From: JAPHTQ01 sp050288165
GTDB taxonomy: Bacteria > Pseudomonadota > Gammaproteobacteria > Thiohalomonadales > Thiohalomonadaceae
DNA: 64,000 nt
Direction: 5' to 3'
NCBI GenBank assembly: GCA_050288165.1
Contig: JBNKDG010000012.1
Coordinates: 1-64,000 of the forward strand
Positions 1 to 7,582 of the stretch are shown piece by piece. Position 1 is the first letter of the stretch. Each line of letters begins with the position of its first letter. The notes under the pieces were generated by a model. The model worked only from the letters and a program-made list of their open reading frames with translations. It was not told the origin of the DNA and did not search any database. The position numbers were made by a program, and so were the translations under genes.

Positions 1-1
1 C

Positions 2-1237
2 GACGCCATGAACTGCATCAGCGGTATCGCCTTCCTCGCCGCCTTCAACAAAGGCCGCCTGAAGCACATCTCCGGCAAGGTGCTGGTTATCGGCGGTGGT
101 GATACCTCCATCGACGTTGCCTCCGTCGCCCGTCGTCTCGGTAACATCACCGTCGAGAACGAAAAGGATCGTCCGGAACACATCATTATTAACCAGACCG
201 CTCACGACGTAGCCGAAACCGCTGCCCGTGAAGGCGCCGACGTTACCCTGATCTCCCGCTCCCCCATCGAGAAGATGCCGGCTGCCGAGCACGAGATCGA
301 AGACGCCAAGCGCGAAGGTATCGAAATCATCGGTCAGCTCTCACCGGTTGCAGTGGTTAAGGGTGCAGACGGTCGCGCTACCGGCCTGAAAGTTGTCAAA
401 CTGGAAGCCGACGGCAAGACCCCGATCGAAGGTTCCGAGTACGTCATCGACGCAGCGCTGATCGTTGCCGCCATCGGCCAGACCGGTAACTGGGAAGGCA
501 TGGAAGGTTTCGCCAACGACCGCAGCCTGATCGATGCCGACAAGCACTTCCAGGTTCCGGGCAAGCCGGGCTTCTTCGCCATCGGCGACGTTATCCGTCC
601 GCACCTGCTGACCACCGCTATCGGCCATGCCTCCATCGCTGCCGAAAGCATCGACCACTACCTGAAGCGCGAAGAGAACAAGCCGCGTCCGAAGGTTGAT
701 GTACACCACTGGAACCTGCTGCAGAAGCTGCGTGAAACTGACCACAACCCGGAACAGTTCCACACCCTGACCAAGGAAGAAGTGAAAGCGAAAGAAGGTT
801 TCGCCAAGGAGATCGACCTGGGTATTCGTGGTACCTCCGAAGGTAACTTCGCGGTACACAACTACGAAGACCGTTCACACAGCGAGATCATTCCGGCCGA
901 TATGCTGTTCCTCGGTCACTTCGCAGAAACGCCGCGTAACAAGCGCGCCCACATCGAAGTTTCCGCTGAAGACGTTATCGGCAACTTCCAGGAGCGTCTG
1001 GTGCCGCTGAGCGAAGCAGAAGCCATCGCCGAAGCCAAGCGTTGCATGAGCTGCGGTATGTGCTTCGAGTGCGACAACTGCGTGGTCTTCTGCCCGCAGG
1101 ACGCCGTACATAAAACACCGAAGAAAGATGCCACCACCGGCCGTTATGTCTACACCGACTACTCGCGCTGCATCGGCTGCCACATCTGTGCCGATGTCTG
1201 TCCGACTGGTTACATCGACATGGGTATGGGCGAATAA
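2..1237 (+). CDS. dsrL: DsrL, NAD(P)H:acceptor iron-sulfur flavoprotein (C-terminal part)
   Basis: The reading frame is open from the left edge, so the N-terminus lies outside the window; about 411 residues remain of a family usually near 650. It is the glutamate-synthase-small-subunit-like oxidoreductase that works with the reverse sulfite reductase DsrAB in the cytoplasm. Visible are a dinucleotide-binding loop (VIGGGDTSIDVA), an FAD-site motif near FFAIGDV, and a C-terminal pair of [4Fe-4S] motifs (CMSCGMCFECDNC, then CIGCHICADVCP). The extra C-terminal ferredoxin part separates DsrL from plain GltD-type proteins. dsrJ starts 9 bases later, so it is the start of the visible operon. Confidence 0.93.
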   Translation, partial: DAMNCISGIAFLAAFNKGRLKHISGKVLVIGGGDTSIDVASVARRLGNITVENEKDRPEHIIINQTAHDVAETAAREGADVTLISRSPIEKMPAAEHEIEDAKREGIEIIGQLSPVAVVKGADGRATGLKVVKLEADGKTPIEGSEYVIDAALIVAAIGQTGNWEGMEGFANDRSLIDADKHFQVPGKPGFFAIGDVIRPHLLTTAIGHASIAAESIDHYLKREENKPRPKVDVHHWNLLQKLRETDHNPEQFHTLTKEEVKAKEGFAKEIDLGIRGTSEGNFAVHNYEDRSHSEIIPADMLFLGHFAETPRNKRAHIEVSAEDVIGNFQERLVPLSEAEAIAEAKRCMSCGMCFECDNCVVFCPQDAVHKTPKKDATTGRYVYTDYSRCIGCHICADVCPTGYIDMGMGE

Positions 1238-1246
1238 GGGGACGTC

Positions 1247-1741
1247 ATGAAGCAACTACAACGGCTTCTCAGCGTACTACCGGTTTTGCTGGTGCTGACT
1301 CTGTCAGCGCCGGTACACGCCGGTGACAAAGAGGGCGGCGTGGGACCATTCATCCCGGCGCCGGTCAAAGGTGAGCAGTGTGTCGCCGATACCGCCGACA
1401 TGCGCAAGAACCACATGAAGTATCTGCTCAAACACCGCAACGAGACCCTGCGCGAAGGTATTCGTACCGAGCAATACAGTCTCAAGCAGTGCCTTGAGTG
1501 CCACGTACCCGCTGGCGGTTTACAGCAGACCGGTCACGAAGGCGACCACTTCTGCAAGAACTGCCACATGTACGTCGGCGTCCGCCTGGACTGCTTCGAG
1601 TGTCACAACACCAAGCCGGAAAAAAGCGCTCAGTTCCATCCGCTGGTAAGCCCGTCGATGAAGGCGCTGAAATCACAACCTGCCGCGGAAACGCTCAACC
1701 AGCTTGCCGCGGGTGAGACCAATACAGGTGCCATGCAATGA
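1247..1741 (+). CDS. dsrJ: DsrJ, periplasmic trihaem cytochrome c
   Basis: 164 residues with a Sec signal peptide (hydrophobic stretch to about residue 25, ending near VHAGD). Three CxxCH haem sites lie at residues 82-86, 103-107 and 116-120. A lone Cys45 before the haem sites sits where the family carries the cysteine ligand of the unusual His/Cys haem. DsrJ is part of the DsrMKJOP transmembrane electron-transfer complex of sulfur oxidation. Shine-Dalgarno AGGGG precedes the ATG; the stop overlaps the dsrO start (ATGA), showing translational coupling. Confidence 0.95.
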   Translation: MKQLQRLLSVLPVLLVLTLSAPVHAGDKEGGVGPFIPAPVKGEQCVADTADMRKNHMKYLLKHRNETLREGIRTEQYSLKQCLECHVPAGGLQQTGHEGDHFCKNCHMYVGVRLDCFECHNTKPEKSAQFHPLVSPSMKALKSQPAAETLNQLAAGETNTGAMQ

Positions 1742-2508
1742 GTGAGATGAAGCAAACGGATCAGTCGCGCCGCGATTTCTTCACCGACGGTGCCAAACTC
1801 GCCGCTGCCGTCACCCTGGCCCCCGGCGTGTTGCTCTACGGTGTCGCTCAGGCACGCCCTGCCGGCGAGCCTGCCAGCAGCAAGGTACGCTGGGGCATGC
1901 TGGTCGACTCCACCCAGTGTTCCTCTGACTGCAACGCCTGCGTGACCGCCTGCCAGAAAGAGAACGGCTGGGGCGCAGCGGGTTCAGCCAAAGAAGAACA
2001 CTCCAACGCTGCACAGAAGTCACAGTGGATTCGCAAAGTCGAACTGCGCAACATCTCCACCGGCCACGTTCAGTCGCTGCCGATGATGTGCCAGCACTGT
2101 GAGCATCCGCCCTGCGTCGACGTCTGCCCCACCGGCGCTTCAATGAAGCGTGCCGACGGCATCGTCCTGGTGGATCGTCACATCTGCATCGGCTGCCGTT
2201 ACTGCATGATGGCCTGCCCCTACAAGGCACGCTCCTTCGTTCACGAAGAGTTGCACAACCAGAGCCCCAACGCACCGCGCGGCAAAGGCACGGTTGAATC
2301 CTGCACCCTTTGCGTTCACAAGCTGGATAACGGTGACGGCACCACTGCCTGCGCCCAGGCCTGCAACGCAAGCGGCAACAAGGCCATTCTGGTCGGCGAC
2401 CTGAACGATCCCAACAGCGAGATCGCCCAGGCCGTGGCCCGCTATACCACCACCCAGGTGCGCGCCGATCTGAACCTCAACACCGGCGTCCGCTATCGCG
2501 GTATCTGA
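1738..2508 (+). CDS. dsrO: DsrO, periplasmic ferredoxin-like subunit
   Basis: 256 residues. A twin-arginine signal (SRRDFFTDG, residues 10-18) implies export of the folded protein. Four cysteine clusters follow: CSSDCNACVTAC, CQHCEHPPCVDVCP, CIGCRYCMMACP and CTLC with a distal CAQACN, the pattern of PsrB/DmsB-like four-cluster ferredoxins. It passes electrons between DsrJ and the membrane subunit DsrP. The start overlaps dsrJ by four bases and dsrP follows after 15 bases. Confidence 0.95.
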   Translation: MSEMKQTDQSRRDFFTDGAKLAAAVTLAPGVLLYGVAQARPAGEPASSKVRWGMLVDSTQCSSDCNACVTACQKENGWGAAGSAKEEHSNAAQKSQWIRKVELRNISTGHVQSLPMMCQHCEHPPCVDVCPTGASMKRADGIVLVDRHICIGCRYCMMACPYKARSFVHEELHNQSPNAPRGKGTVESCTLCVHKLDNGDGTTACAQACNASGNKAILVGDLNDPNSEIAQAVARYTTTQVRADLNLNTGVRYRGI

Positions 2509-2523
2509 GAGGAAAGGTAGAAG

Positions 2524-3732
2524 ATGAAAAAACCACTCTTTACACAAATCGGTGCAGGCGCAGGTTTCTACACCCTGCTTCTGGCTCTCGGTGCAGTGAT
2601 TGCCGTCGGCATGCTGGCGGTGTTACACATGGAGCACAACGGCCACTGGGTCACCGGCATGAGCAACCAGATCGTCTGGGGCATGCCGCACGTGTTCGCC
2701 ATCTTCCTCATCGTCGCCGCATCCGGTGCGCTGAACGTCGCCTCCATCGGCTCGGTCTTCGGCAAGAAGATCTACAAGCCGCTGGCTCCGCTCTCCGGCC
2801 TGCTCGCCATCACCCTGCTGCTTGGCGGTCTGACTATCCTGGTGCTCGACCTCGGCCGTCCGGATCGACTCATCGTTGCGATGACCCACTACAACTTCAA
2901 GTCGATCTTCGCCTGGAACATCCTTCTCTATAACGGTTTCCTCGGCCTGGTCATCGTCTATCTCTGGACCATGATGGAAAAGCGGATGAACCGCTACACC
3001 CCGGCCGCCGGTCTTGCCGCCTTCGTCTGGCGCCTGATCCTCACCACTGGTACCGGTTCCATCTTCGGCTTCCTGGTAGCACGCGCCGGTTACGACGCCG
3101 CAATCATGGCACCGATGTTCATCGTTATGTCCTTCTCCTTCGGTCTGGCGATCTTCCTGCTGGTACTGATGGCTACTTATAAAGTAACCAACCGTCCTCT
3201 GGGTGACGTGATGATCAAGCGACTGAAAAACCTGCTCGGCGTGTTCATCGCCGGTGCGGTCTACTTCGTCGCCGCGATGCACCTGACCAACCTCTACGCC
3301 ACCGAACACCACGGCGTCGAAGCCTTCATCCTGCGCGATGGCGGCATCTACACCAGCCTGTTCTGGTACGGCTACATCCTGCTCGGCACCATCGTACCGT
3401 TGGCCCTGCTCTACGGTCCCACCGGTATGAACCGCGGTTCCATCACCCTCGCCTCCATGCTGACCGTACTCGGCGGCTTCGCGATGATCTACGTCATCGT
3501 TATCGGTGGCCAGGCCTACCCGCTGGAGATGTTCCCGGGCTATGAAGTGAGCAGCACCTTCGAGGGCGGCGTCAACTCTGCGCTGTACGCCTACAGCCCG
3601 ACCCTCTACGAAACCCTGTTGGGCTTCGCCGGTGTCGCCCTTACTTTGGCTTTAACTGTGGTAGCAATGAAAAACCTGCGATTCCTCCCTGCCAGCCTGG
3701 CAGACGCGGAAGTGGACCCCCACGCGAAATAA
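2524..3732 (+). CDS. dsrP: DsrP, NrfD-type integral membrane subunit
   Basis: 402 residues dominated by hydrophobic helices (about ten), with the NrfD/PsrC family layout. It anchors DsrO and DsrJ and exchanges electrons with the quinone pool. AGAGGAAAGG is a good ribosome site. In Allochromatium vinosum dsrN follows directly; here the operon ends at a strong terminator and dsrN lies 9.5 kb further on. Confidence 0.94.
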   Translation: MKKPLFTQIGAGAGFYTLLLALGAVIAVGMLAVLHMEHNGHWVTGMSNQIVWGMPHVFAIFLIVAASGALNVASIGSVFGKKIYKPLAPLSGLLAITLLLGGLTILVLDLGRPDRLIVAMTHYNFKSIFAWNILLYNGFLGLVIVYLWTMMEKRMNRYTPAAGLAAFVWRLILTTGTGSIFGFLVARAGYDAAIMAPMFIVMSFSFGLAIFLLVLMATYKVTNRPLGDVMIKRLKNLLGVFIAGAVYFVAAMHLTNLYATEHHGVEAFILRDGGIYTSLFWYGYILLGTIVPLALLYGPTGMNRGSITLASMLTVLGGFAMIYVIVIGGQAYPLEMFPGYEVSSTFEGGVNSALYAYSPTLYETLLGFAGVALTLALTVVAMKNLRFLPASLADAEVDPHAK

Positions 3733-3760
3733 CGCAGGTAGTTTAAGTAGCAGTACGCAG

Positions 3761-3795
3761 CACCGATGTGGTTTAGGCCCATCGGTGTTTTTTTT
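3761..3795 (+). terminator. Intrinsic terminator of the dsrLJOP operon
   Basis: A perfect 8-bp stem CACCGATG/CATCGGTG with an 11-base loop is followed by eight T residues, 28 bases after the dsrP stop. Confidence 0.93.
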
Positions 3796-3870
3796 CGCCC
3801 TAAACACGGACGCCGCCATGGACGGCGGTGCTAGACAGTGTCGGGAACATACTGTCGCCACACGGACGAT

Positions 3871-3947
3871 CCATGTAGGTCGGATTAGCGCAGCGTAATC
3901 CGACAGCTTGCGTAGGATGGGCAAAGCGAAGCGTGCCCATCATTTGA
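3871..3947. repeat. 77-bp REP-like repeat, copy 1
   Basis: Contains the stem GTCGGATTA/TAATCCGAC and a second stem GATGGGCA/TGCCCATC. It matches copy 2 at 4013-4089 except for three bases. Confidence 0.9.
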
Positions 3948-4012
3948 TGGTATTCCGGCTTCCGCCGGAATCCACCTTTTCCGTCATTCCGGCGAACGCC
4001 GGAATCCAGGGT

Positions 4013-4089
4013 CCATGTAGGTCGGATTAGCGCAGCGTAATCCGACGGCTTACGTAGGATGGGCAAAGCGAAGCATGCCCATCATTTGA
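4013..4089. repeat. 77-bp REP-like repeat, copy 2
   Basis: Same two stem-loops as copy 1, in direct orientation 142 bp downstream, with three substitutions that lie mostly in loop or edge positions. Confidence 0.9.
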
Positions 4090-4110
4090 GTCATTCCGTG
4101 CTGTTTGTGG

Positions 4111-4130
4111 GCTGGGCAGTGATGCCCAGC
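4111..4130. repeat. 20-bp hairpin, also found at 18182
   Basis: GCTGGGCAGTGATGCCCAGC forms an 8-bp stem with a 4-base loop. The identical 20 bases recur 14 kb away at 18182-18201, so it belongs to a dispersed palindrome family. Confidence 0.88.
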
Positions 4131-4547
4131 ATTGAGGGGTATTCCGGCTGCCGCCGGAATCCAGGTGAGCCGCTACGCGGCGAATGACTGCATTGGAAAG
4201 CGGGGTCTCGCCCCCGCGGGCGAGGTACTTTCTTATGGCGATAAGAAAGTACCCAAAGAAACGCTCCCGAAATTCTCGCCCCTTCGGGGTTCCCTCGTTG
4301 CTCGCTCCGGTCGTGCGTTGCAGACAGGCCATCCATGGCCTGACTGCAACGTTGCGCACTTCCTGTGCGCAACCCTTCGGGCTGGTCCTCCCTCCACTCC
4401 GCGACTCGGCGGAATTGACGGGCCCAAAAACCCCTTTGTTTAAGTGAATTGCACTTCAAAGAGGACGGTGGTAAAACAAATTACGGATAAATTAGCGAGG
4501 GAATGCTATATGTCTATGCACCATCATACCGCCAGGGAGCTACGGCG

Positions 4548-4784
4548 GTGAAAACAACGAAATACTTCGATGCCACCAGAAAAAGGCCGGATCGGGCTGG
4601 GATTAAGGAAGAATGGATTCAACGCGTTGTCCACTTTCCTGAAAGCGAAACCATACAGGCTGATGGCCGAATAAGGCGATGGGCTAAAATAGAGGAAATG
4701 GACGACCGATACCTACGTGTGATTCTGCTGCCTGACGGGGCAACGATACACAATGCATTTTTTGACAGAGGGTACAAACCATGA
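4548..4784 (+). CDS. DUF4258-like small protein, possible toxin partner
   Basis: 78 residues from GTG at 4548, chosen because CAGGGAG lies 8 bases upstream; an ATG at 4503 is in frame but has no ribosome site. The protein is rich in Arg/Lys early (KRPDRAGIKEEWI) and has a beta-rich C-terminus (RYLRVILLPDG, HNAFFDRGYKP). It resembles the DUF4258-type proteins often encoded just before a DUF2283 gene, as here (four-base ATGA overlap). A toxin-antitoxin-like role is inference from this pairing only. Confidence 0.72.
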   Translation: MKTTKYFDATRKRPDRAGIKEEWIQRVVHFPESETIQADGRIRRWAKIEEMDDRYLRVILLPDGATIHNAFFDRGYKP

Positions 4785-4978
4785 AAGTCAGCTACTTCGA
4801 TGATACCGACACGTTGTATATCGAATTCAGGGACAGCGACATTGCCGAGTCAAAAGATCTGGATGAAAACACCATTGTGGACATGGATGATAAGGGAAAT
4901 GTCTGCGCTATCACCTTCGAACATGCCAGTCAGCGTACCGATGTGAGTCATCTGATTGTTGAGGGTATTGCTACATAG
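4781..4978 (+). CDS. DUF2283 family small protein
   Basis: 65 residues of the DUF2283 pattern: an N-terminal strand MKVSYFDDTDTLYI, then the ESKDLDENTIVDMDDKG core. It is acidic and lacks a signal or membrane segment. Its start overlaps the preceding gene and a hairpin terminator follows at once, so the two form a closed bicistronic unit. The function of the family is unknown; the antitoxin-like position is inferred. Confidence 0.82.
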   Translation: MKVSYFDDTDTLYIEFRDSDIAESKDLDENTIVDMDDKGNVCAITFEHASQRTDVSHLIVEGIAT

Positions 4979-5001
4979 CGGGCCGTGCGGCCCGTTATTT
5001 T
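4979..5001 (+). terminator. Terminator of the DUF4258/DUF2283 pair
   Basis: CGGGCC-GTGC-GGCCCG stem-loop followed by TTATTTT, overlapping the end of the stop codon region. Confidence 0.8.
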
Positions 5002-5357
5002 GAGCTCGCCCGGAAACTTGCCGCTAACGCCCTACCCTGCGCGACGTGCAGGAAGCACTAGTGTCGCGGAGCACATGGACGTGCGAGAGCGACCGCTTCG
5101 TCCGTTGAAGGGGGATGGCAGACGGGCTATTCCTCCAACGGACTCCAGTGCTCGGCTGCGTCTACGGGACCCAAAAACCGCTCCGCTATAACCCTGCGAC
5201 AACTCCCACAATTGAGCACCCTTCACTTCCATGCTATAACCGCAAAACACCACAGGGAGGAACGAAAATGATCAACGGAACCAGCCCATCTGACCGGAAA
5301 TGCCGTGCTATACGGATTCCACCTATCACGTTATCTTCGGTATCCGTCTAACACACT
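5002..5357. other. Gene-free stretch with degenerate palindromes
   Basis: No gene is supported. There are imperfect inverted repeats (for example CCGTTG...CAACGG at 5102-5141) and a CGGGACCCAAAAACC segment resembling the end of the 4199-4447 block. A ribosome-site-like GGGAGG precedes ATG 5269, but only a 27-codon frame follows. A 20-codon frame at 5300-5362 resembles the start of an IS200-type transposase and stops at the cassette junction. Confidence 0.6.
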
Positions 5358-5385
5358 GTTAGGGCTCAAGAAAGGAATAGTGATA

Positions 5386-5919
5386 GTGAGAACTCCAATC
5401 AATCCGCATGCATTCGATGAAGTTAGATTGCGCGAAGAAATGAACCAGAAAGTTATTGATAGGTTCACAACCTATGAAATTGATACACGACAACGTGTAG
5501 ACACGCTAATAAAATCAATTTTCCTGTTAAGCGGTGGTGCCCTCACTATCTCCATTGGAGTTTTCTTGAGAAATGAGGCCCCGCAGTTGCCAGCAGATAT
5601 CACACAAACTTTAGAGTGGGCTTGGTATCTTCTTTTTTCCTCATTGGCAACATCATCACTTGTCCTATTTGTCATGATTATCCAAGGATATTATGTTAAT
5701 TCGTTGTGGGCTCAATATCAGAAGACTGGCGAAAACAAGTTAGAGACAAGTTGCTTGTTAAAATCAACAAGAATTATTAACTGGGTTGTTGGTGTAGGTG
5801 GTTTTGTTGCATTTTTAGTTGGCCTTGGGTTGCTGGCAGTCGTTTCAGTAAAAGCGGTGAATATCAGCCCTAACCAAACGCCTCAGCCGACATCGGCGCT
5901 GATGCGCCTTTTCGGCTGA
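5386..5919 (+). CDS. Cassette-borne membrane protein of unknown function
   Basis: 177 residues from GTG 5386, set 9 bases after AAAGGA; the frame is open further upstream to 5305 but that part lies before the cassette junction. Three transmembrane segments are visible (SIFLLSGGALTISIGVFL; WYLLFSSLATSSLVLFVMII; WVVGVGGFVAFLVGLGLL). The last 18 or so residues (NQTPQPTSALMRLFG) are encoded by the attC site itself. Codon use is much more AT-rich than in the dsr genes. No family is recognised. Confidence 0.65.
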   Translation: MRTPINPHAFDEVRLREEMNQKVIDRFTTYEIDTRQRVDTLIKSIFLLSGGALTISIGVFLRNEAPQLPADITQTLEWAWYLLFSSLATSSLVLFVMIIQGYYVNSLWAQYQKTGENKLETSCLLKSTRIINWVVGVGGFVAFLVGLGLLAVVSVKAVNISPNQTPQPTSALMRLFG

Positions 5920-5934
5920 GTTTTATCGTTAAAC
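5867..5934 (+). other. attC-like recombination site 1
   Basis: It starts with CCCTAAC and ends with GTTAAAC (perfect GTTRRRY core). The inner arms CTCAGCCGA and TCGGCTGAG are complementary around a short variable hairpin. Length 68 bp is typical of attC sites. Confidence 0.6.
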
Positions 5935-5953
5935 GCAGAAAGGGCACGTCTTT

Positions 5954-6778
5954 ATGAGTGAAGGCAAGATTGAATATCTGGATCGATTTTGTGCCCTTCT
6001 TACAGACTGGTTTGAAGGGTGTTATGGGGAGCGGTCAGAACAAACGCTAAGAAGAGAAATAAACGAAATGGCACCAAGAGCGAAGAACATCATCAAGGAT
6101 GCTGGCTGTCTTCAGTTGATGAATTTCGCGCCACCAGCTTCTATTGGAGGTGTGGCTATCCAGAACGCCGACCCTTTTGATGTGTTATTCACGGATTATT
6201 ACGGACGTTCCGTAATTACGGATGTCATTGATATGACGCATAGAGCGATAGGTGTTTTGAAAGACTCGAAAGTAAACGAGGTTGCACCTAGCTATCGCAC
6301 GCATAAACTAAGATTCACGCAATCCGTTTTGAAGCGTTACAGAGGAATGTCTGCTATGGAGAAACTTGGAGTGTTTGGTTCGCTGGCATCGATACTTGGA
6401 CTTGTTTTGTATTTCGTTACACCTCAAGCCATCTCAGAGCAAAATAACAATCAAGCCATTACGGGGAGCTCCAATAGCCCAGCCATCGGAACAAATAGTG
6501 GTAGCGTGACAATCAATTACAACAACTCTCATAGCAAATCAGCCGTCCTTAGAAACCCAAGTGCTGGAGCAACACTACTGGTGAACAAACCTACCATTAT
6601 GGCCGCTTCACAGCCTACGATGCATGTTTGCATGGTCCCGGCCGGCACTTCAATAATGTTAACGGGAAGACAGGCGAACCAAGGCCCAGTTGATATGTGG
6701 CGTGAAGTTACTGTTATCGAGGGCGATTGCGCCGGAAAAACAGGATGGGTGGCAATTGAGAATGTGAGCTATGAGTGA
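5954..6778 (+). CDS. Cassette-borne single-pass membrane protein with SH3-like C-terminus
   Basis: 274 residues; AAAGGG lies 9 bases before the ATG. The N-terminal 135 residues are a predicted cytosolic domain of no family I recognise. One transmembrane helix spans about residues 138-156 (LGVFGSLASILGLVLYFV), followed by an Asn/Ser-rich linker (160-195) and a C-terminal domain (205-274) whose spacing (VCMVPAGTSIML, GKTGWVAIENV) resembles bacterial SH3 domains. Such an N-in topology would place the SH3-like part outside the cytoplasm. Function unknown. Confidence 0.7.
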   Translation: MSEGKIEYLDRFCALLTDWFEGCYGERSEQTLRREINEMAPRAKNIIKDAGCLQLMNFAPPASIGGVAIQNADPFDVLFTDYYGRSVITDVIDMTHRAIGVLKDSKVNEVAPSYRTHKLRFTQSVLKRYRGMSAMEKLGVFGSLASILGLVLYFVTPQAISEQNNNQAITGSSNSPAIGTNSGSVTINYNNSHSKSAVLRNPSAGATLLVNKPTIMAASQPTMHVCMVPAGTSIMLTGRQANQGPVDMWREVTVIEGDCAGKTGWVAIENVSYE

Positions 6779-6780
6779 GG

Positions 6781-6873
6781 CGCTTAACAAAAAAGCAAAA
6801 AAACGGCGGAGTAATTAAAAAGTAGGCAATAACAATGGTTGGCTAAAGCTTAATCCATCCGCCCCGTTTTTGA
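6781..6873 (+). other. attC-like site 2 (degenerate)
   Basis: Begins CGCTTAAC, nearly complementary to the 5' core of its own cassette (GTTAAACG at 5928). Arms at 6796-6810 and 6858-6872 (CAAAAAAACGGCGGA / TCCGCCCCGTTTTTG) pair well. I see no GTTRRRY core at the right end, so it may be decayed. Confidence 0.38.
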
Positions 6874-6921
6874 CACAAAATCACTGACAATCTAAGCAAT
6901 CACAACTATTTAAGGATTGAA

Positions 6922-7509
6922 ATGAACGTTCAAATAACATGCCCTAGCTGTGAAGTTTTCAACAAAGTCAGTGACGAAAAATGCTGGAAATGCGGCAGAG
7001 TCATCACGCAAGATGAAAAACAAGCTGCGATTAAGGATTCGGAAGAAAAAGAATTATTCGCAAAAAAATTAGAAAACCCTAACCCTGAAGATGCCAAAGA
7101 GATACTTGAAAAAGCAAGACAATCAGGTCAGTGGGATATTGTACCTAAAGCAGTGCTACAACAAGCAGCAGAAAGGATAATATTGACAACTTCATTTAAT
7201 GTAGCTGGCCATGATATTGCAGAGGAAATTGAAATAGTAACTGCTGAAGTTGTTTACGGTGTTAATATTTTTAGAGATATTTTTGCTGGCGTTAGGGACT
7301 TTGTTGGCGGAAGGAGCTCAGCATTACAAAAAGTCCTAAGAGATGCTCGAAAAATGGTATTGGAAGAACTCCGAAAAGAAGCGCTATCTGTAAACGCAGA
7401 TGCGGTTATAGCGATAGACTTGGACTACCAAGAAATTACAGGTGGCGGAAAATCTGGGCTAATTATGCTTGTTGCCTCAGGTACGGCTGTAAGAATTACT
7501 AAGGCATAA
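6922..7509 (+). CDS. Zinc-ribbon plus YbjQ-like domain protein
   Basis: 195 residues. A zinc ribbon with C7-x2-C10 and C21-x2-C24 is followed by a charged helical linker and a C-terminal domain of the YbjQ/UPF0145 type (ILTTSFNVAGHDI, then ALSVNADAVIAIDLDYQ and a glycine turn). YbjQ proteins form pentamers of unclear function; the ribbon fusion suggests a nucleic-acid or protein-binding role, which is inference. AAGGATTGAA is the ribosome site. The base composition is AT-rich like the neighbouring cassettes, and the stop codon lies inside attC-like site 3. Confidence 0.75.
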   Translation: MNVQITCPSCEVFNKVSDEKCWKCGRVITQDEKQAAIKDSEEKELFAKKLENPNPEDAKEILEKARQSGQWDIVPKAVLQQAAERIILTTSFNVAGHDIAEEIEIVTAEVVYGVNIFRDIFAGVRDFVGGRSSALQKVLRDARKMVLEELRKEALSVNADAVIAIDLDYQEITGGGKSGLIMLVASGTAVRITKA

Positions 7510-7571
7510 CGATCTCGTTAAGTCGTCGCTTCACCGCGATGCGGCGCAACGCCATTAACAATACGTTAAGC
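7504..7571 (+). other. attC-like recombination site 3
   Basis: Starts GCATAAC and ends with a perfect GTTAAGC core (7565-7571). Inner arms GTTAAGTCGTCGC and GCGCAACGCCATTAAC pair imperfectly around the small hairpin CCGC-GAT-GCGG. Size 68 bp. Confidence 0.5.
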
Positions 7572-7582
7572 ATAGGAGTGAA

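Larger units (their letters stand above)
3796..4547. repeat. Gene-free block of palindromic repeats
   Basis: No convincing gene is present. It holds two copies of a 77-bp unit (listed separately), hairpins ATTCCGG/CCGGAAT at 3951-3970, 3986-4004 and 4141-4160, the hairpin at 4111-4130, and a 250-bp structured segment (4199-4447). That segment includes a perfect 12-bp stem at 4225-4252 (GTACTTTCTTAT/ATAAGAAAGTAC) and a long imperfect stem at 4317-4350. Open frames here run through the palindromes on both strands and are not believable proteins. Confidence 0.8.

Noticed and set aside
3761..4130. CRISPR array
   Set aside because: Only two long repeats with an unequal palindromic interval; no regular spacer pattern and no cas genes.
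4027..4459. Several overlapping frames of 87-122 codons in the repeat block
   Set aside because: They run through palindromic repeats on both strands and have no start signals.
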